Of a DNA stretch of 64,000 bases, positions 25,760 through 37,594 are shown one piece after another; the first letter of the stretch is position 1, and every line of letters begins with the position of its first letter. Origin of the DNA: Linum tenue (lineage: Eukaryota > Streptophyta > Magnoliopsida > Malpighiales > Linaceae); assembly GCA_946122785.1 (NCBI GenBank), contig CAMGYJ010000002.1, positions 22,356,492-22,420,491 on the forward strand, written 5' to 3'. The notes under the pieces are model-generated. The model saw only the letters and a list, made by a program, of their open reading frames with translations. It had not been told where the DNA came from and ran no database searches. Made by a program: the position numbers and the translations under genes.

Positions 25760-26576
25760 CAATGCAGTCAAAATCGGGATTTTGATCGTAAAATCGTAGG
25801 ATTTTAGGATTTTACTTAGCGATTCCGATCCTGATTTTACTATAAAATCGGTGGACCTTAAAATCTTTTAAAATCGGGATTAAAATCGTAAAATCGTACC
25901 AAAATCGGGATTTTGATCCTATATGAACAAAATAGGGAGCTTGAGTCAATTCAAAAAGAAGCAGAACTGTTTCGGTGGAAAGGGCAATGACGGGGATCTT
26001 CTCATATATTTTTTCTATTAAAAGAACATTTGAAAAGAAGAAAAAAAGTAATTATGGTTCGGTCAACCCCTTTCCCTTCTCCTTGTTTAACTCATCGGTA
26101 AAACAATTGTCAGAATATTGTAAGTGCATAAGAATTAACATCATTATTAACAAATTAGTTGATTAATGAATATATTTGTACCATACCAATGATGTTAATT
26201 ATTTTATTGGATTTCAGTTATTCTTAGTTTTAAATCATGCTTAGTAGACGATGTCGGAATACTACTTTGAGTTAAACTACCTAGACACAACATGAAAAAC
26301 AAGATCCAAACCCCATGAGCTCTATCCTTTCCTCATAAATTATTTTGAGTTACGCATTAAATAACAATTAAAACGATGATTTTGGAACATTAATCTTGAA
26401 AATTATCACTTTAAATGTTAAAAGGCTTTGTGTTATTAATTATTTACCTTATTAATATTATTATATGTTAATTTCTATATGGTACTCAAAATCCTACGAT
26501 TATACGATTCGATTTTACGATTCCGATTTTACCCCAGTTTTCGATTTTATGTAAAATCCATATTTTAACTGCTTTG
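25760..26576. mobile_element. 817-bp hAT-type non-autonomous element
   Basis: It is bounded by an 8-bp direct duplication CTTGTGAC (25752-25759 and 26577-26584). Terminal repeats are CAATGCAGTCAAAAT on the left and, as reverse complement of the right end, CAAAGCAGTTAAAAT. The ends are rich in AAATCG repeats. It has no coding capacity and interrupts the Tat pol frame. A related element with the same termini lies at 59320-61543. Confidence 0.85.
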
Positions 26577-26584
26577 CTTGTGAC

Positions 26585-28400
26585 AATAACTTTCCGCTCC
26601 TCCGCAAAACCAAGAGCGGTTGCTAGTTTTGACAAGGCGTTCGTGTGGGCGTTCTCTTCTCTTGGAATATGCATGAACATGACCTCGCTAAACCAGACAC
26701 CCATCTCTTTTACCCTTCGCACATAACTTTCAAGCACATCTTCTTTGACTTCGAAAACCCCCTTGAGCTGGTTGATTACGAGAGCCGAGTCGGACTTGAC
26801 CTGCACCTTCTAGGCGCCCAACTCTCTGGCCATGTGGAGACTGGTGATGACCGCCTCAAACTCAGCAGCATTGTTGGTTTTCAGTGTTGCAAAGCGTAGT
26901 GCAACCTCATGCATCATCCCATGGGGTTAATGATCACGATTCCTGCCTCGGCCCTAGTGCGGCTGGCCGCTCCATCCACTTGAATTTGCCAACTTTCCTC
27001 GCCACCCATTTCCGTCGCCACCACTCCTTCTGCGACGAAGTCTGCCAGTACTTGAGCCTTGATTGTTGGTCGGGGTGCATACTATATGTCAAACTCGATC
27101 AATTTAACAGCCCATTTGACGAGGCGCCCCGCCACGTCCATTGAGCCCAACGTTGACTTCAGAGGGAGATTTGGTGAGCACAACGACGGTGTGCGCATGG
27201 AAATATGGTCTTAACTTGTTCACTGCCATGACGACCGCCAACACATCCTTCTCAATGGGCGCGTACCGCCTTTCGTGTGCTACCATTGTTCGGCTGACGT
27301 AGTATACCGGCTTCTCTTCTCCCGTTGGCGCCTCCCTTGAGATTAGGACTGTGCTCACCAAAATCTCAGAGACGGCGATGTATAGGTAAAATGTCTCCCC
27401 GGCACTAGGAGCCGTCATCACGGTTGTTGTGCCCAATAGGCGCTTCAACTCCTCAAATGCCTCATTGCACTCAGTGTTCCAACGGAAACACACTGCCTTC
27501 TTAAGTGTTCGAAAGAACGGGTTGCCTTATCGGCCGACCTAGGTATGATACGCCCCGACTCTGCTAGCCTGCCCGCTAGGCCTTGCACCTCCTTAGGTGT
27601 TTTCGGAGGTGCCAGTATGACTATCGCATCCACCTGTTTAGGATTGGCCTTGATGCCTCGCTTCGTAATCATGAAGCCCAAGAACTTTCCCGCCACGGCG
27701 GCGAACACGCATTTGAGTGGATTAAGCCAAAGCCTATGTTTTCGCATAGTCTCGAACGTTTCTCTTAGATCACCCAATTGGTCTCTCCGCTTGCGGCTCT
27801 TCACTATCAGGTCATCCACATAGGCTTCCACATTCCATCCGATCTGGTCGTGAAAAACATTGTTAACCATGAGCTGATAGGTGACGCCCGCAGTCTTCAA
27901 CCCGAAATTCATGACCCGATAGCAATAGTTCTCGAAACGCGTCATGAAAGCTATCTTCGCTCGATCCTCCTCGGCCATGGGGATTTGGTAGTACCCCGAG
28001 AACATATCTACGAAGTTGAGCATCTCATGATAAGTAGTGGCGTCCACCAAGGCACCAACTGGTCTATGCGGGGCATCGGGTACGCATCAGTGGGACATGC
28101 TCTGTTGAGACTTGTGAAATAAACGCACATCCTCCAATCTCTCGACGACTTTGGCACAAAAACCATGTTTGATAGCCACGTAACGTACGTGGCCTCTTCT
28201 AATAGGTTAGCTCCGAGTAGTGCCGCCTCTTTTATTTGTGACAGATTTCTTCGCTTCTGCTGAACATGCATCTTTCCTTCCTCAACCGCCAGCCTATAGG
28301 CCGCTGTTTCGGGCGCAACAGCAGGCATCTCCATAGCGCTCCATGCGAAGAGTTTGCTAAACACCCACAAAAGTTCGACCAATTGTTCCCTCATTTCCAT
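26585..28400 (-). pseudogene. Tat reverse transcriptase, RNase H and archaeal-type RNase H remnant
   Basis: Starting from 28400, the N-terminal RT part (DWRMCVYFTSLNRACPTDAY) is followed in another frame by NFVDMFSGYYQIPM and the catalytic AYVDDLIVKSRKR (about 27800). RNase H 1 is at 27104-27493 (PSAGETFYLYIAVSE, YAPIEKDVLAVV). The second RNase H (about 26585-27000) shows VKSDSALVINQLKG and HIPREENAHTNALSKLA. Frameshifts lie near 28040 and 27480, with a stop near 26930, so it cannot make a full polyprotein. Confidence 0.85.
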
Positions 28401-28632
28401 GGGCGCCTACGCCGATACCCGCACTTGTCTCTCGGGGTACCCTTTCTTCCAAAGGAATCAGAAGATCTTCATCTGTGGCTTCGGCTCGAGATGCCTCCTC
28501 CATCGTAATTTCCAACACGTTGACTCTTAGGTGCTTACGTAAACGCTTATCTCCTCCCACTCTTGGAGGGGCGATGAATTTTCGGGTATGATGGCACGTG
28601 ACTGTCACTCCATTGAATAGGTCCAGGAGGTG

Positions 28633-28945
28633 TGATGAGACCCAAGATGGAACTCGAATCAGAATTCACAGCTCGAAACAAAGAGGATCGTGTTGGTGGT
28701 GTGTTGTTGGTAGTTTCGTAGTAACAGAAGGGGGGTTCTAGTTGATGGAAAACGAGATAAACAAGTAAGCAACCTTAACACAAAGGGAAGGAGGCTAATG
28801 AGGGTTGAATTTATCAATCAACCAAGGGGAATACTTGGTTCGATCGATCTGCAATCCATGGCAAAACAACCAAGAATCAATCGAGCTTCACAAGCTTGGA
28901 TAACTCCACGAAAGGAACTTTGATTAAAACTCAACGTGTCTCTAC
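28633..28945. repeat. Left flank of the tandem repeat block
   Basis: The sequence changes character sharply at TGTGATGAGACCC (28633), directly against truncated Tat pol. This segment is present once and leads into the first 1.27-kb unit. It could be the end of an LTR, but no matching copy was found. Confidence 0.4.
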
Positions 28946-31900
28946 AATGAATCGAACAAGGATTTTATAGCCAAAAGAACAAACAACTAACCTACACAAA
29001 CAAGGAAACAATTAGGAACAAAATTGGTAAAAGAAATCTAATCTAATAAGGGCTTCTTCTAGCTCACGTACTCCTACTCGCACAAGGAGATATGCCTTCC
29101 TGCACACGTTTCACAACCAGCCTTCATCCGACTTCTAGCTTGTAGGAAATAGCCTCCTGGGTCACATTGAACTCAGCCAACTCCTTCTCGTGGTTTAGGA
29201 AGTTGCACACTACCGTCTCCAACTCGAATCTCCCATTGCTCGTACCTCAAGCTCCAATAATAAAGCCCCAAAGTGGCTACCTCGAACAGCTCTCCTGCCT
29301 TAGCCAAATTCTGGCAAACTTCAGCTTCCCAGACTTGGTTTTGATAGACTTGGACGAGGGCCTTCCTGACTTCTTCTTGACCTCCCAAGTATTCCATCTC
29401 AAAGAAGATTACTCCAGCTTCAAAACAAGTGCTTAAATTTGAATTTCCACCAAGTCATTTGGAAGTTCCAGACGTGCAAAGTATGCTACTTGAAATGACC
29501 AAAACACTTAGCCAAAATTTAGAGTTCTTCATTTGTGTTGAGATTGAATCTTTGGTAAGCAATTCCAAGTCATAGATGTGCAAATTTGTGATCACATCAG
29601 GCTCCAACTGTTCAAAAATCTTTGACCTCAAAGCTAGGAACGACCTGCAACCACGAGCAGCAACAAAAGCATCCCAAATGTATTCATGAAATGTCGACGG
29701 AAACTCGACTACTGCCGGTGTCGTTTGGAACTCCGAAGGGTCCCAAAATATTGTGGCTTCCTGATCGTCGAGCCCTTGATTCAATCCCTTGCTGTCATCG
29801 TTCGCGCCATGCCTACAGGAAGCAATCACGCCCTCTTTCAAGCTCTGACTGTGCTTGAATCATCACGGATTGTGTGGAGAAGGTTTCCCGCCATCGGAAA
29901 ATTTGAACTGCCCAGATTCCGGCGAATCTATTCGAGAATTGGGCGTTTCCCTTTCAAGTGTTGCCGAGCTGAATTCTCGACTCCTACACCTTCCCTGGGT
30001 TCCCATCAACCTTTTCCAAGCCTCAGAGTGGGTCGAATCATTGCCAATCTCCACAACCGATTCGCCCATTTTCCCCACCTTGTTCATCTCGAGTATTAAC
30101 AAAATCGCGCTTCTGGGTTCCTGCAATCGGGCTTGTTTCAGCTGGGTTCCTGTGCTTCTACACGTTTCTGGGCAACTTGGAAACAATTAACCCACATAAA
30201 CAAGGATATTACAGTGAATCGAACAAGGATTTTATAGCCTAAAGAACAAACAACTAACCGACACAAACAAGGAAACAATTTGCAACAAAATTGGTAAAAG
30301 AAATCTAATCTAATAAGGGCTTCTTCTAGCTCACGTACTCCTACTCGCACAAGGAGATATGCCTTCCTGCACACGTTTCACAACCAGCCTTCATCCAGAC
30401 TTCGAGCTTGTAGGAAATAGCCTCCTGGGTCACATTGAACTCATCCAACTCCTTCTCGTGGTTTAGGAAGTTGCACACTATCGTCTCCAACTCGAATCTC
30501 CCCTTGCTCGTACCTCAAGCTCCAGTAATAAAGCCCCAAAGTGGCTACCTCGAACAGCTCTCATGCCTTAAGCCAAATTCTGGCAAACTTCAGCTTCCCA
30601 GACTTGGTTTTGATAGACTTGGACGAGGGCCTTCCTGGCTTCTTCTTGACCTCCCAAGTATTCCATCTCAAAGAAGATTACTCCATCTTCAAAACAAGTG
30701 CTGAAACTTGAATTTCCACTAGCCATTTGGAAGTTCCAGACGTGCAAAGTATGCTACTTGAAATGACCAAAACACTTAGCCAAAATTTAGAGTTCTTCAT
30801 TTGTGTTGAGATTGAATCGTTGGCAAGCAATTCCAAGTCATAGATGTGCAAATTTGTGATCACACCAGGCTCCAACTATTCAAAAAGCTTTAACCTCAAA
30901 GCTGGGAACGACCTGCAACCACGAGCAGCAACAAAAGCATCCAAAATGTGATCATGAAATGTCGACGGAAACTCAACTGCTGCCGGTGTCGTTTGGAACT
31001 CCGACGGGTCCTAAAATATTGTGGCTTCCTGATCGTCGAGCCCTTGATTCAATCCCTTGCTGTCATCATTCGCGCCATGCCTACAGGAAGCAATCACGCC
31101 CTCTTTCAAGGTCTGACTGTGCTTGAATTATCGCGGATTGTGTGGAGAAGGTTTCCCGCCACCGGAAAATTTGAACTGCCCAGATTCCGGCAGCTCCAAC
31201 CCAGATTCCAGCGAAACAATTCGAAAATTGGGCATTTCCGTTTCAAGTGTTGACAAGCTAAATTATCGACTCCTACACCTTCCCTGGGTTCCCATCAACC
31301 TTTTCCAAGCCTCAGAGTGGGTCGAATCATTGCCAATCTCCACAACCGATTCGCCCGTTTTCCCCACCTTGTTCACCTCGAGTATTAACAAAATCGCGTT
31401 TCTGGGTTCCTGCAATCGGGCTTGTTTCAGCTGGGTTCCTTTGCTTCTACACGTTTCTGGGCAACTTGGAAACAATTAACCTACATAAACAAGGATTTTA
31501 TAGTGAATCGAACAAGGATTTTATAGCCTAAAGAAAAAACAACTAACCTACACAAACATGAAAATAATTTGCAATAGAATTGGTAAAAGAAATCTAATCT
31601 AATAAGGGCTTCTTCTAGCTCACGTACTCCTACTCGCACAAGGAGATATGCCTTCCTGCACACGTTTCACAACCAGCCTTCATCCAGACTTCAAGCTTGT
31701 AGGAAATAGCCTCTTGGGTTACATTGAACTCAGCCAACTCCTTCTCGTGGTTTAGGAAGTTGCACACTATCGCCTCCAACTCGAATCTCCCCTTGCTCGT
31801 ACCTCAAGCTCCAATAATAAAGCCCCAAAGTGGCTACCTCGAACAGCTCTCCTGCCTTAGCCAAATTCTGGCAAACTTCAGCTTCCCAGACTTGGTTTTG

Positions 31901-33320
31901 ATAAACTTGGACGAGGGACTTCCTGGCTTCTTCTTGACCTCCCAAGTATTCCATCTCAAAGAAGATTGCTCCAGCTTCAAAACAAGTGCTTAAACTTGAA
32001 TTTCCACTAGCCATTTGGAAGTTCCAGACATGCAAAGTATGCTCCTTGAAATGACCAAAACACTTAGCCAAAATTTAGAGTTCTTCATTTGTGTTGAGAT
32101 TGAATTTTTGGCAAGCAATTCCAAGTCATAGATGTGCAAATTTGTGATCACACCAGGCTCCAACTGTTCAAAAAGTTTTGACCTCAAAGCTGGGAACGAC
32201 CTGCAACCATGAGCAGCAACAAAAGCATCCCAAATGTGATCATGAAATGTCGACGAAAACTCGACTGCTGCCGGTGTCGTTTGGAACTCCAACGGGTCCC
32301 AAAATATTGCGGCTAGGGATGGCAATTATGCCCATACCCATAGGTATTTTACTATCCAACCCAATTGGGTTGGGTATGAAATCCAAATATATGGATATGG
32401 GTAAAGTTTTATGGGTTTGTACCCACACCCATTTACTTTGGGTTGGGTTGGGTTTATAACAAATGGATTTGGGTTTGTACCCATGCCCAAGTACAAATTA
32501 CAGTTTGGTACCTAAACTTAATAGATATGCATATTTAGTACCTAAATTTTATTTTTTTTGCATATAAGTCCTCAAAATATCGATGGAAAATTACGTTTTG
32601 GTACCTAAATTTTTTTGGTCTTACATTTTGGTACCTAAAATTTTCAAGTTTTACAAATAAGTCCAATTTTTGCATGTGTAGTTAAGACACCCTCAAGTAA
32701 ATGGATATCCATATCCAACCCATACCCATTTAGATAATATACATATCTAACCCAAACCCATATACAAACCCCAAACCCATACACACATCACCCAAACCCT
32801 ACCCATAATAGATGGATCTACTTGGGTTTGGACAAAATTACCCATGGGTGGGTAAATTGCCATCCCTAATTGCGGCTTCCTCATCTTCGAGCCCTTGATT
32901 CAATCCCTTGATGTCATCGTTCGCGCCATGCCTACAGGAAGCAATCATGCCCTCTTTCAAGGTCTGACTGTGCTTGAATCATCGCGGATTGTGTGGAGAA
33001 GGTTTCCCGTCACCGGAAAATTTGAACTGCCCAGATTCCGACAGCTCCAACCCAGATTCCGGCGAACCAATTCGAAAATTGGGCGTTTCCATTTCAAGTG
33101 TTGCCGAGCTGAATTCTCGACTCCTACACCTTCCCTGGGTTCCCATCAACATTTTCCAAGACTCAGAGTGGGTCGAATCATTGCCAATCTCCACAACCTA
33201 TTCGCCCATTTTCCCCACCTTGTTCACCTCGAGTATTAACAAAATCGCGCTTCTGGGTTCCTGCAATCGGGCTTGTTTCAGCTGGGTTCCTTTGCTTCTA
33301 CATGTTTCTGGGCAACTTGG
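28946..33320. repeat. Three head-to-tail units of about 1.27-1.29 kb
   Basis: Units run about 28946-30180, 30181-31469 and 31470-33320; the last is longer because of a 555-bp insertion. Each repeats the same landmarks, for example GGCTTCTTCTAGCTCACGTA near its start and CTGGGCAACTTGG at its end. The units differ by scattered substitutions and small indels. Open frames occur at homologous places on both strands in all units, but none resembles a known protein and the frames are not conserved at the ends. At 33320 the third unit joins a gypsy protease fragment, so the block probably derives from an LTR retrotransposon. Confidence 0.8.
32314..32868. mobile_element. 555-bp hAT MITE inside unit 3
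   Basis: A perfect 8-bp target duplication ATTGCGGC flanks it (32306-32313 and 32869-32876). The ends are inverted: TAGGGATGGCAATT at the left and AATTGCCATCCCTA (with one extra base) at the right. The interior has many CCCATACCCA-like repeats and the TTTGGTACCTAAA module. No coding capacity. Confidence 0.9.
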
Positions 33321-33324
33321 GAAG

Positions 33325-33700
33325 CTGGGTTCCTTTGCTTCCAAGCACCCAAATGTGCCGCCTGCATTGGAATCACGTCGAACAGCAACTCATCCTGGTA
33401 TTTTCCAATTGAAAACGACAACCTCACCTGCTTGTTGACCTTGATTGCGGCGTGATCGCTTAGCGAGTGCAAGGAGTATGGTTCTGGTCGAGGGATCATA
33501 GCCAAGCCTAGCTTCTTAACAGCGTCAAGGCTTACCACATTTGCACAACTTCCTCCATCGACAATGACGGTAAGAGTCTTACCTCGCACTTGACACCTAG
33601 TATGGAACAAGTTACTTTGCTGGTCCACAATAGGTAAGTCGTCTTCTTGACTTGCCAACGTTCTCTGAACCACAAAAATGGTCCACCCGCTGCCTCCATC
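33325..33700 (-). pseudogene. gypsy gag-protease fragment
   Basis: The minus strand encodes a retropepsin-like stretch with the active-site region VIVDGGSCANVVS, preceded by NLFHTRCQV and followed by SIGKYQDELLFDVIPMQA. This is the spacing seen in Ty3/gypsy chromovirus polyproteins. It is cut off at both ends, by the tandem repeat block at 33320 and by unrelated sequence after about 33700. Confidence 0.75.
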
Positions 33701-33996
33701 TCGTGTTCATAACCTGAATCGCTTCGAGCCTCTAGCTTAATTGAGCAGGGTTTATACGTATTTTCTCGTGTGGTTGACCTTTTTTGGACCAGCTTTGGTA
33801 ATTAAGGACTGTTGTAGCCAATGCTTCAGTCTTGAAGTGAAGCAAATAGAGATCCTACTCTCAATCGATACCCAAGATAAAATTTGCATTTCTTTGTATT
33901 TTTTATACAGGTCGTAGAAGCAGCACGCTTGTGTGGAGCTCCTAGCCTTAGTATAGATAACATGTTATATGGTTATTTTGATCTTATCCTGATGAA
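33701..33996. other. Unassigned spacer
   Basis: No coding signal or clear repeat. It ends at the TCCTGATGAA target copy of the MULE that follows. Confidence 0.4.
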
Positions 33997-35412
33997 GGGT
34001 AAATTGCAAAGTTGGTCACTGGAATGAGTAAAAAGATTCACATTTGGTCACCAAAAATATTTAATTCCATTCATGGTCACTAAAATTAGTTAAACAATTC
34101 AAATTTGATCACTCTCCGTCCACCTCCATTAACTTTTGCTGATGTGGCAGTCAACTCTCACAGTTGACCATATGTGTGACGTGATAACTAAAAAATATTA
34201 AAGAATAAATTTTTTTCAAATTTTCCACATCATTTTCAACTATTAAAAATAAAATAAAAACTTTAATGTGTGACCCCGCGATTTCTCCCTTTCAGGCTTT
34301 CACCACCGCCGTCGGACTTCTCCCACGAGTTCGACAGCCTCCGGCTATTGACCAACACTTTCTTGCCATCAGCGGCTAGCTGAACAGTTCCATTGGCTTG
34401 AATGCAAGATTTCGATCAAACGGGTTGTTCTGGATTGTCCTTCTCTTAGAGGCGCACTTTCACGGAGTGAGGAAGAGGCCGCGGGGGAGGTACGCTGCCG
34501 AGATCAAGGATCCAGTAAAGAATGGGAGCTAGGGGATGATGTTCGATCACCAGTAGCAACAACAACAATATCTCCAGCACCGCCATCGCACCCAAGCCAC
34601 GTTTAGCGGCGGAGTAGACAGAGGAAGTGGTGGGGTCCAGAGCGATTCAGATTCGTCCTCGTTGATTTGAACCATCACCAGGCCCGCCGTCGTCGACGAT
34701 GATCAAATCTTCATAATTGGATCTAAATTTCCCTCCGCCGGCTGAGACCATCTGATCTCTGTTTTCCTTTTGTTCCCCTTGCCGGCCGGAGACCTTGAAC
34801 CAACCTAATTTGCCTATTCTTTTCGTCATACTTCCCCATTTTTTGTTTTGTTTACCGTCCCTTTCAAAATTAGGATCCAAATAGAATTATCAAAGGGCAA
34901 CAACCAAAAAAATTGTATTGCCCAAAAAAGATAGAAAAAAGGAGTTAATTAGGTTTAGCACTCCGGCGAGTCACCGATGGTTCATCGATTTGAGATCGTG
35001 AAAAGGAAAAAAATAACTAAAACCCGTCGGCTCTGATGTGTATAAGTTAGTAAAAAGCCCGATGGCTTGATCGATTTTCCTTGTGGGAGAAGTCTGTCGG
35101 TGGTGATGAAGGGAGAAACACGACGGGTATAATCATGAGTTTAAGTTTATTTTTATATTTTAATAGCTGGAAATGATGTGGAAAATTTTAAAGATTAAAA
35201 ATTATTTTTTTAATTGACACATCAAACATTTAACGGTCAACTATGAGAGTTGACTGTTACATCAACAAAAATTAACGGAGTTGGACGGAGAGTGACCAAA
35301 CTTGAAATGTCAAACTAATTTTAGTGACCACGAACGGAATTAAATATTTTTGGTGACCAAACATGAATTTTTTTAGTAATCTTAATCTCAATGACCAACC
35401 TTGTAATTTACC
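33997..35412. mobile_element. 1.4-kb long-TIR MULE carrying a captured gene fragment
   Basis: It is flanked by a direct duplication TCCTGATGAA (33987-33996 and 35413-35422), close to the 9-bp norm of Mutator-like elements. The TIRs are long (about 200-250 bp, imperfect), starting GGGTAAATTGCAAAGTTGG at the left with its counterpart GGTAAATTACAAGGTTGG at the right. The interior (34270-35130) is richer in GC than the ends, as in Pack-MULEs. There is no transposase. A similar-sized relative with different contents is at 59916-61341. Confidence 0.8.
34455..34532 (+). pseudogene. Captured AP2/ERF domain fragment
   Basis: The frame from 34455 reads HFHGVRKRPRGRYAAEIKDP and ends in TAG at 34530-34532. 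This is the N-terminal half of an AP2/ERF DNA-binding domain: in the family the block is normally YRGVRKRPWGRYAAEIRDP, so the Trp of RPW is Arg here. The rest of the domain is absent. It sits in the GC-richer core of a MULE, so it is most simply read as a transduplicated gene piece. It is not a functional transcription factor. Confidence 0.8.
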
Positions 35413-35422
35413 TCCTGATGAA

Positions 35423-36194
35423 TCATTGTTTAACGATTATACGGTTGACCGACAAAATAACCGGGAACCGACTAAACGGTTCCAATTAGCCGACTAATAT
35501 AAACAGTGCGGTTAACAATAAGCAAGAATTACTAAACAGTTAATCAAGAACCGGCTAAATGGTTCCGGTCATAACCAAACCGAACCAATTATCACCCCTA
35601 AGTATAACCATGCAAATCTGGTATTTGGCGTGTGGTATTTGGCAAAAGCAGAGTGGCAAAAGGAGTTATTTCGAAATAACTCATTTCCCAAATAACTTCA
35701 GTAAACTATTGCCAAACGAATTATTTGTAAATTGTTCGAATTACCCTAAAAATTTAACCATTAAAGATTAACTATCAAATTAAGTAAAATTGTTGTGACT
35801 TCAATCATAACTTACTGAATAACACATATCCTATACACTTAGCATTACCCTCAATCGACAATATTAGGTTACTATATGTTGTTGATCGTATACCCTAAAC
35901 CATCAATACATTATACACTAACCACATACCCTATACCCTCCTTATTAGTTGTGATTTTGCTAGTATAGTTAATTTAAAGTGAAATTCATACTTTGATTTT
36001 CAAAACATAGATAAAAAAGTGATATTTGTTATACCCTAACTATATATCCTATACTCTACACCATATACCTTGTACCCTAACCACGTACCATAAACATAAA
36101 TTAAAAAGGGATCTCATGCTGTTAGAGACTTCAAGTGAACATATGTTAATAAAAAACTTAGAACCGTCAAAACCATCAATTCCCCTCCTTCATT
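35423..36194. other. AT-rich spacer, possible hAT-like fragment at 35440-35600
   Basis: The segment 35440-35600 has repeated CGGTT/AACCG phrases and ends AATTATCACCCCTAA, which resembles one end of a hAT MITE; its partner end was not found. The rest holds AT-rich sequence with repeated TATACCCTA-like phrases and no gene. Confidence 0.35.
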
Positions 36195-36540
36195 CTCCTT
36201 CCATAAATTAGAAACACTCAATTAACCTCATCTTTCTCTTCCATAAAATTGAAAGAACCAAATTTTACTCCTCTTTCTCTTCCATAAAATTGAAGAACCA
36301 AATTTTCCTCTTCACTTCTTCCTTCCACAAAAGTTGAAAACTCAAAATTTCTCTCCTTATTTCTTTTTCATAATCAAAAGAACTAAATTTTTTCACTTCT
36401 TTCTCTTCCCACAAATCAAAACCATCAAAATTCCCCCTTGTTTCTTTTCTCAAAAATTCAAAGAACCAAATTTCCCTCTTCTTTAACTTCTCAAAAATTG
36501 AATGCACCAAAATTTCCCTCTTCTTTTAAAAGCATCAAAT
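36195..36540. repeat. Degenerate CT-rich minisatellite
   Basis: Units of roughly 50-60 bp repeat the theme CTTCCATAAAATTGAA...CCAAATTTTC with variation. The minus-strand open frame across it is a by-product of the repeat (periodic WFF, KEE and FEF) and not a likely gene. Confidence 0.6.
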
Positions 36541-36559
36541 TACCAAATATATTACTTTA

Positions 36560-37068
36560 GGGTGCGCCTGTGGTGACATGCATGTCACCGTAACTTGTAC
36601 TTTTCAGTCGGCCTCAGATAGGATTAGGTCGACCTAATATGTTGTTTCAGTTTAAAAACAGTTTCATGGTGCCTATTTTGGAGATTCATATCTTACAATT
36701 GGCACGATGGAAATTGGAGATTAATGGCTTGTTTTGAAGGTGAAGTGTCCCTCTACACATTGAAGTGCTTGGGAGCTCGATAGGAAGTCCAAAAAACAAT
36801 TTTTGAACCTGATCAAAAGCCTACTTTTGAGCTCAATTTGAGAAGCATGGATGAGATTCGAGTCCAGGGGCCTCTACCACATGAAAGTAGGTATGTTTGT
36901 CTACATAGTCAAGGCATTGGATGAAATATTGGATATCTGGAAGGCTTCAAAGAAAAGGCTCGAAGTTGCTACGAACTAAGCTGCCTTCTAGCACAAGACT
37001 GAAACGGTAGATTAAGTCCACCTAAAAGTGCAAGTTACGGTGACATGCATGTCACCGTAGCAAAGTCC
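36560..37068. mobile_element. 509-bp non-autonomous MULE related to the 10.9-kb element
   Basis: It is flanked by 9-bp sequences ATTACTTTA (36551-36559) and ATTACGTTA (37069-37077), a target duplication with one mismatch. Both ends carry the palindrome GGTGACATGCATGTCACC inside the TIR, then CGTAACTTG(T/C)ACTTTT, matching the ends of the element at 46177-57053. The first 21 bases up to the palindrome half-site have the same length in both elements. It keeps one GGTCGACC (about 36642) with a degenerate partner (AGTCGGCC) exactly 21 bp upstream. No coding capacity. Confidence 0.88.
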
Positions 37069-37410
37069 ATTACGTTATTTTATTTATATTTAATTGATAA
37101 CTTTATTGAATAGTTAAATTAACTCAAAATTTAATTTATATATTATATTTATATTGTCCATGATCTCAATTATTAATTCTTTATTATTAATATTGACATT
37201 GTGCTGATTTTATATGTCATATTTACTTTTTTAATTTTGTTAAAGAACTTAGTGTTCAAGTGACCTTCATGTTTCAATTTTTGTAATTTTCTTAAAATAC
37301 ATAATATCAAGTGAGTTTCATATTTTTTAAATTCCCTATACGAAATGAAAAAAATAGTTTTACCTAACTTTAGAATGAGAAACTTTATTTTGAAAACTAT
37401 GTATTATATA
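37069..37410. other. AT-rich spacer
   Basis: Very AT-rich, without open frames or recognisable repeats. Confidence 0.5.
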
Positions 37411-37594
37411 GGTAATGACTGGTGTATGTCAGGCGTATAGTATACATCAGGTGATCTAACCGTTAGATGTACTTAGATGAGCTCCGCCTGATCTCAACGG
37501 TCAATTTTTGTTTTTCATTAAATCAAACTTCGGGTTGGGGTTTAGAAAATCGGTGCCTGGGGTTTATCCATTAGAGGTTAGGGTATAGTATCAT

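Larger units (their letters stand above)
20378..28632 (-). mobile_element. Truncated Ty3/gypsy Tat-lineage retrotransposon
   Basis: On the minus strand the order is reverse transcriptase, RNase H, a second archaeal-type RNase H, integrase, then an ORF on the opposite strand, polypurine tract and 3' LTR. A second RNase H plus an antisense ORF between pol and the 3' LTR is the architecture of the Tat group (Ogre/Retand/Grande type). Gag, protease and the 5' LTR are missing; the sequence changes abruptly at about 28632. Pol is broken by frameshifts and by an 817-bp hAT insertion (25760-26576). The element is unusually rich in GGCGCC. Confidence 0.85.

Noticed and set aside
29863..33194. Repeated 70-137 aa ORFs on both strands in the 1.27-kb units
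   Set aside because: Their ends shift between units and both strands are open in the same places, as expected for biased composition and not for a conserved protein.
34647..34880. 77-aa minus-strand ORF in the Pack-MULE
   Set aside because: No recognisable domain; it overlaps GC-rich captured DNA on the strand opposite to the AP2 fragment.
36265..36510. 81-aa minus-strand ORF rich in KEE and WFF
   Set aside because: It is produced by the CT-rich minisatellite and has no start context or homology.
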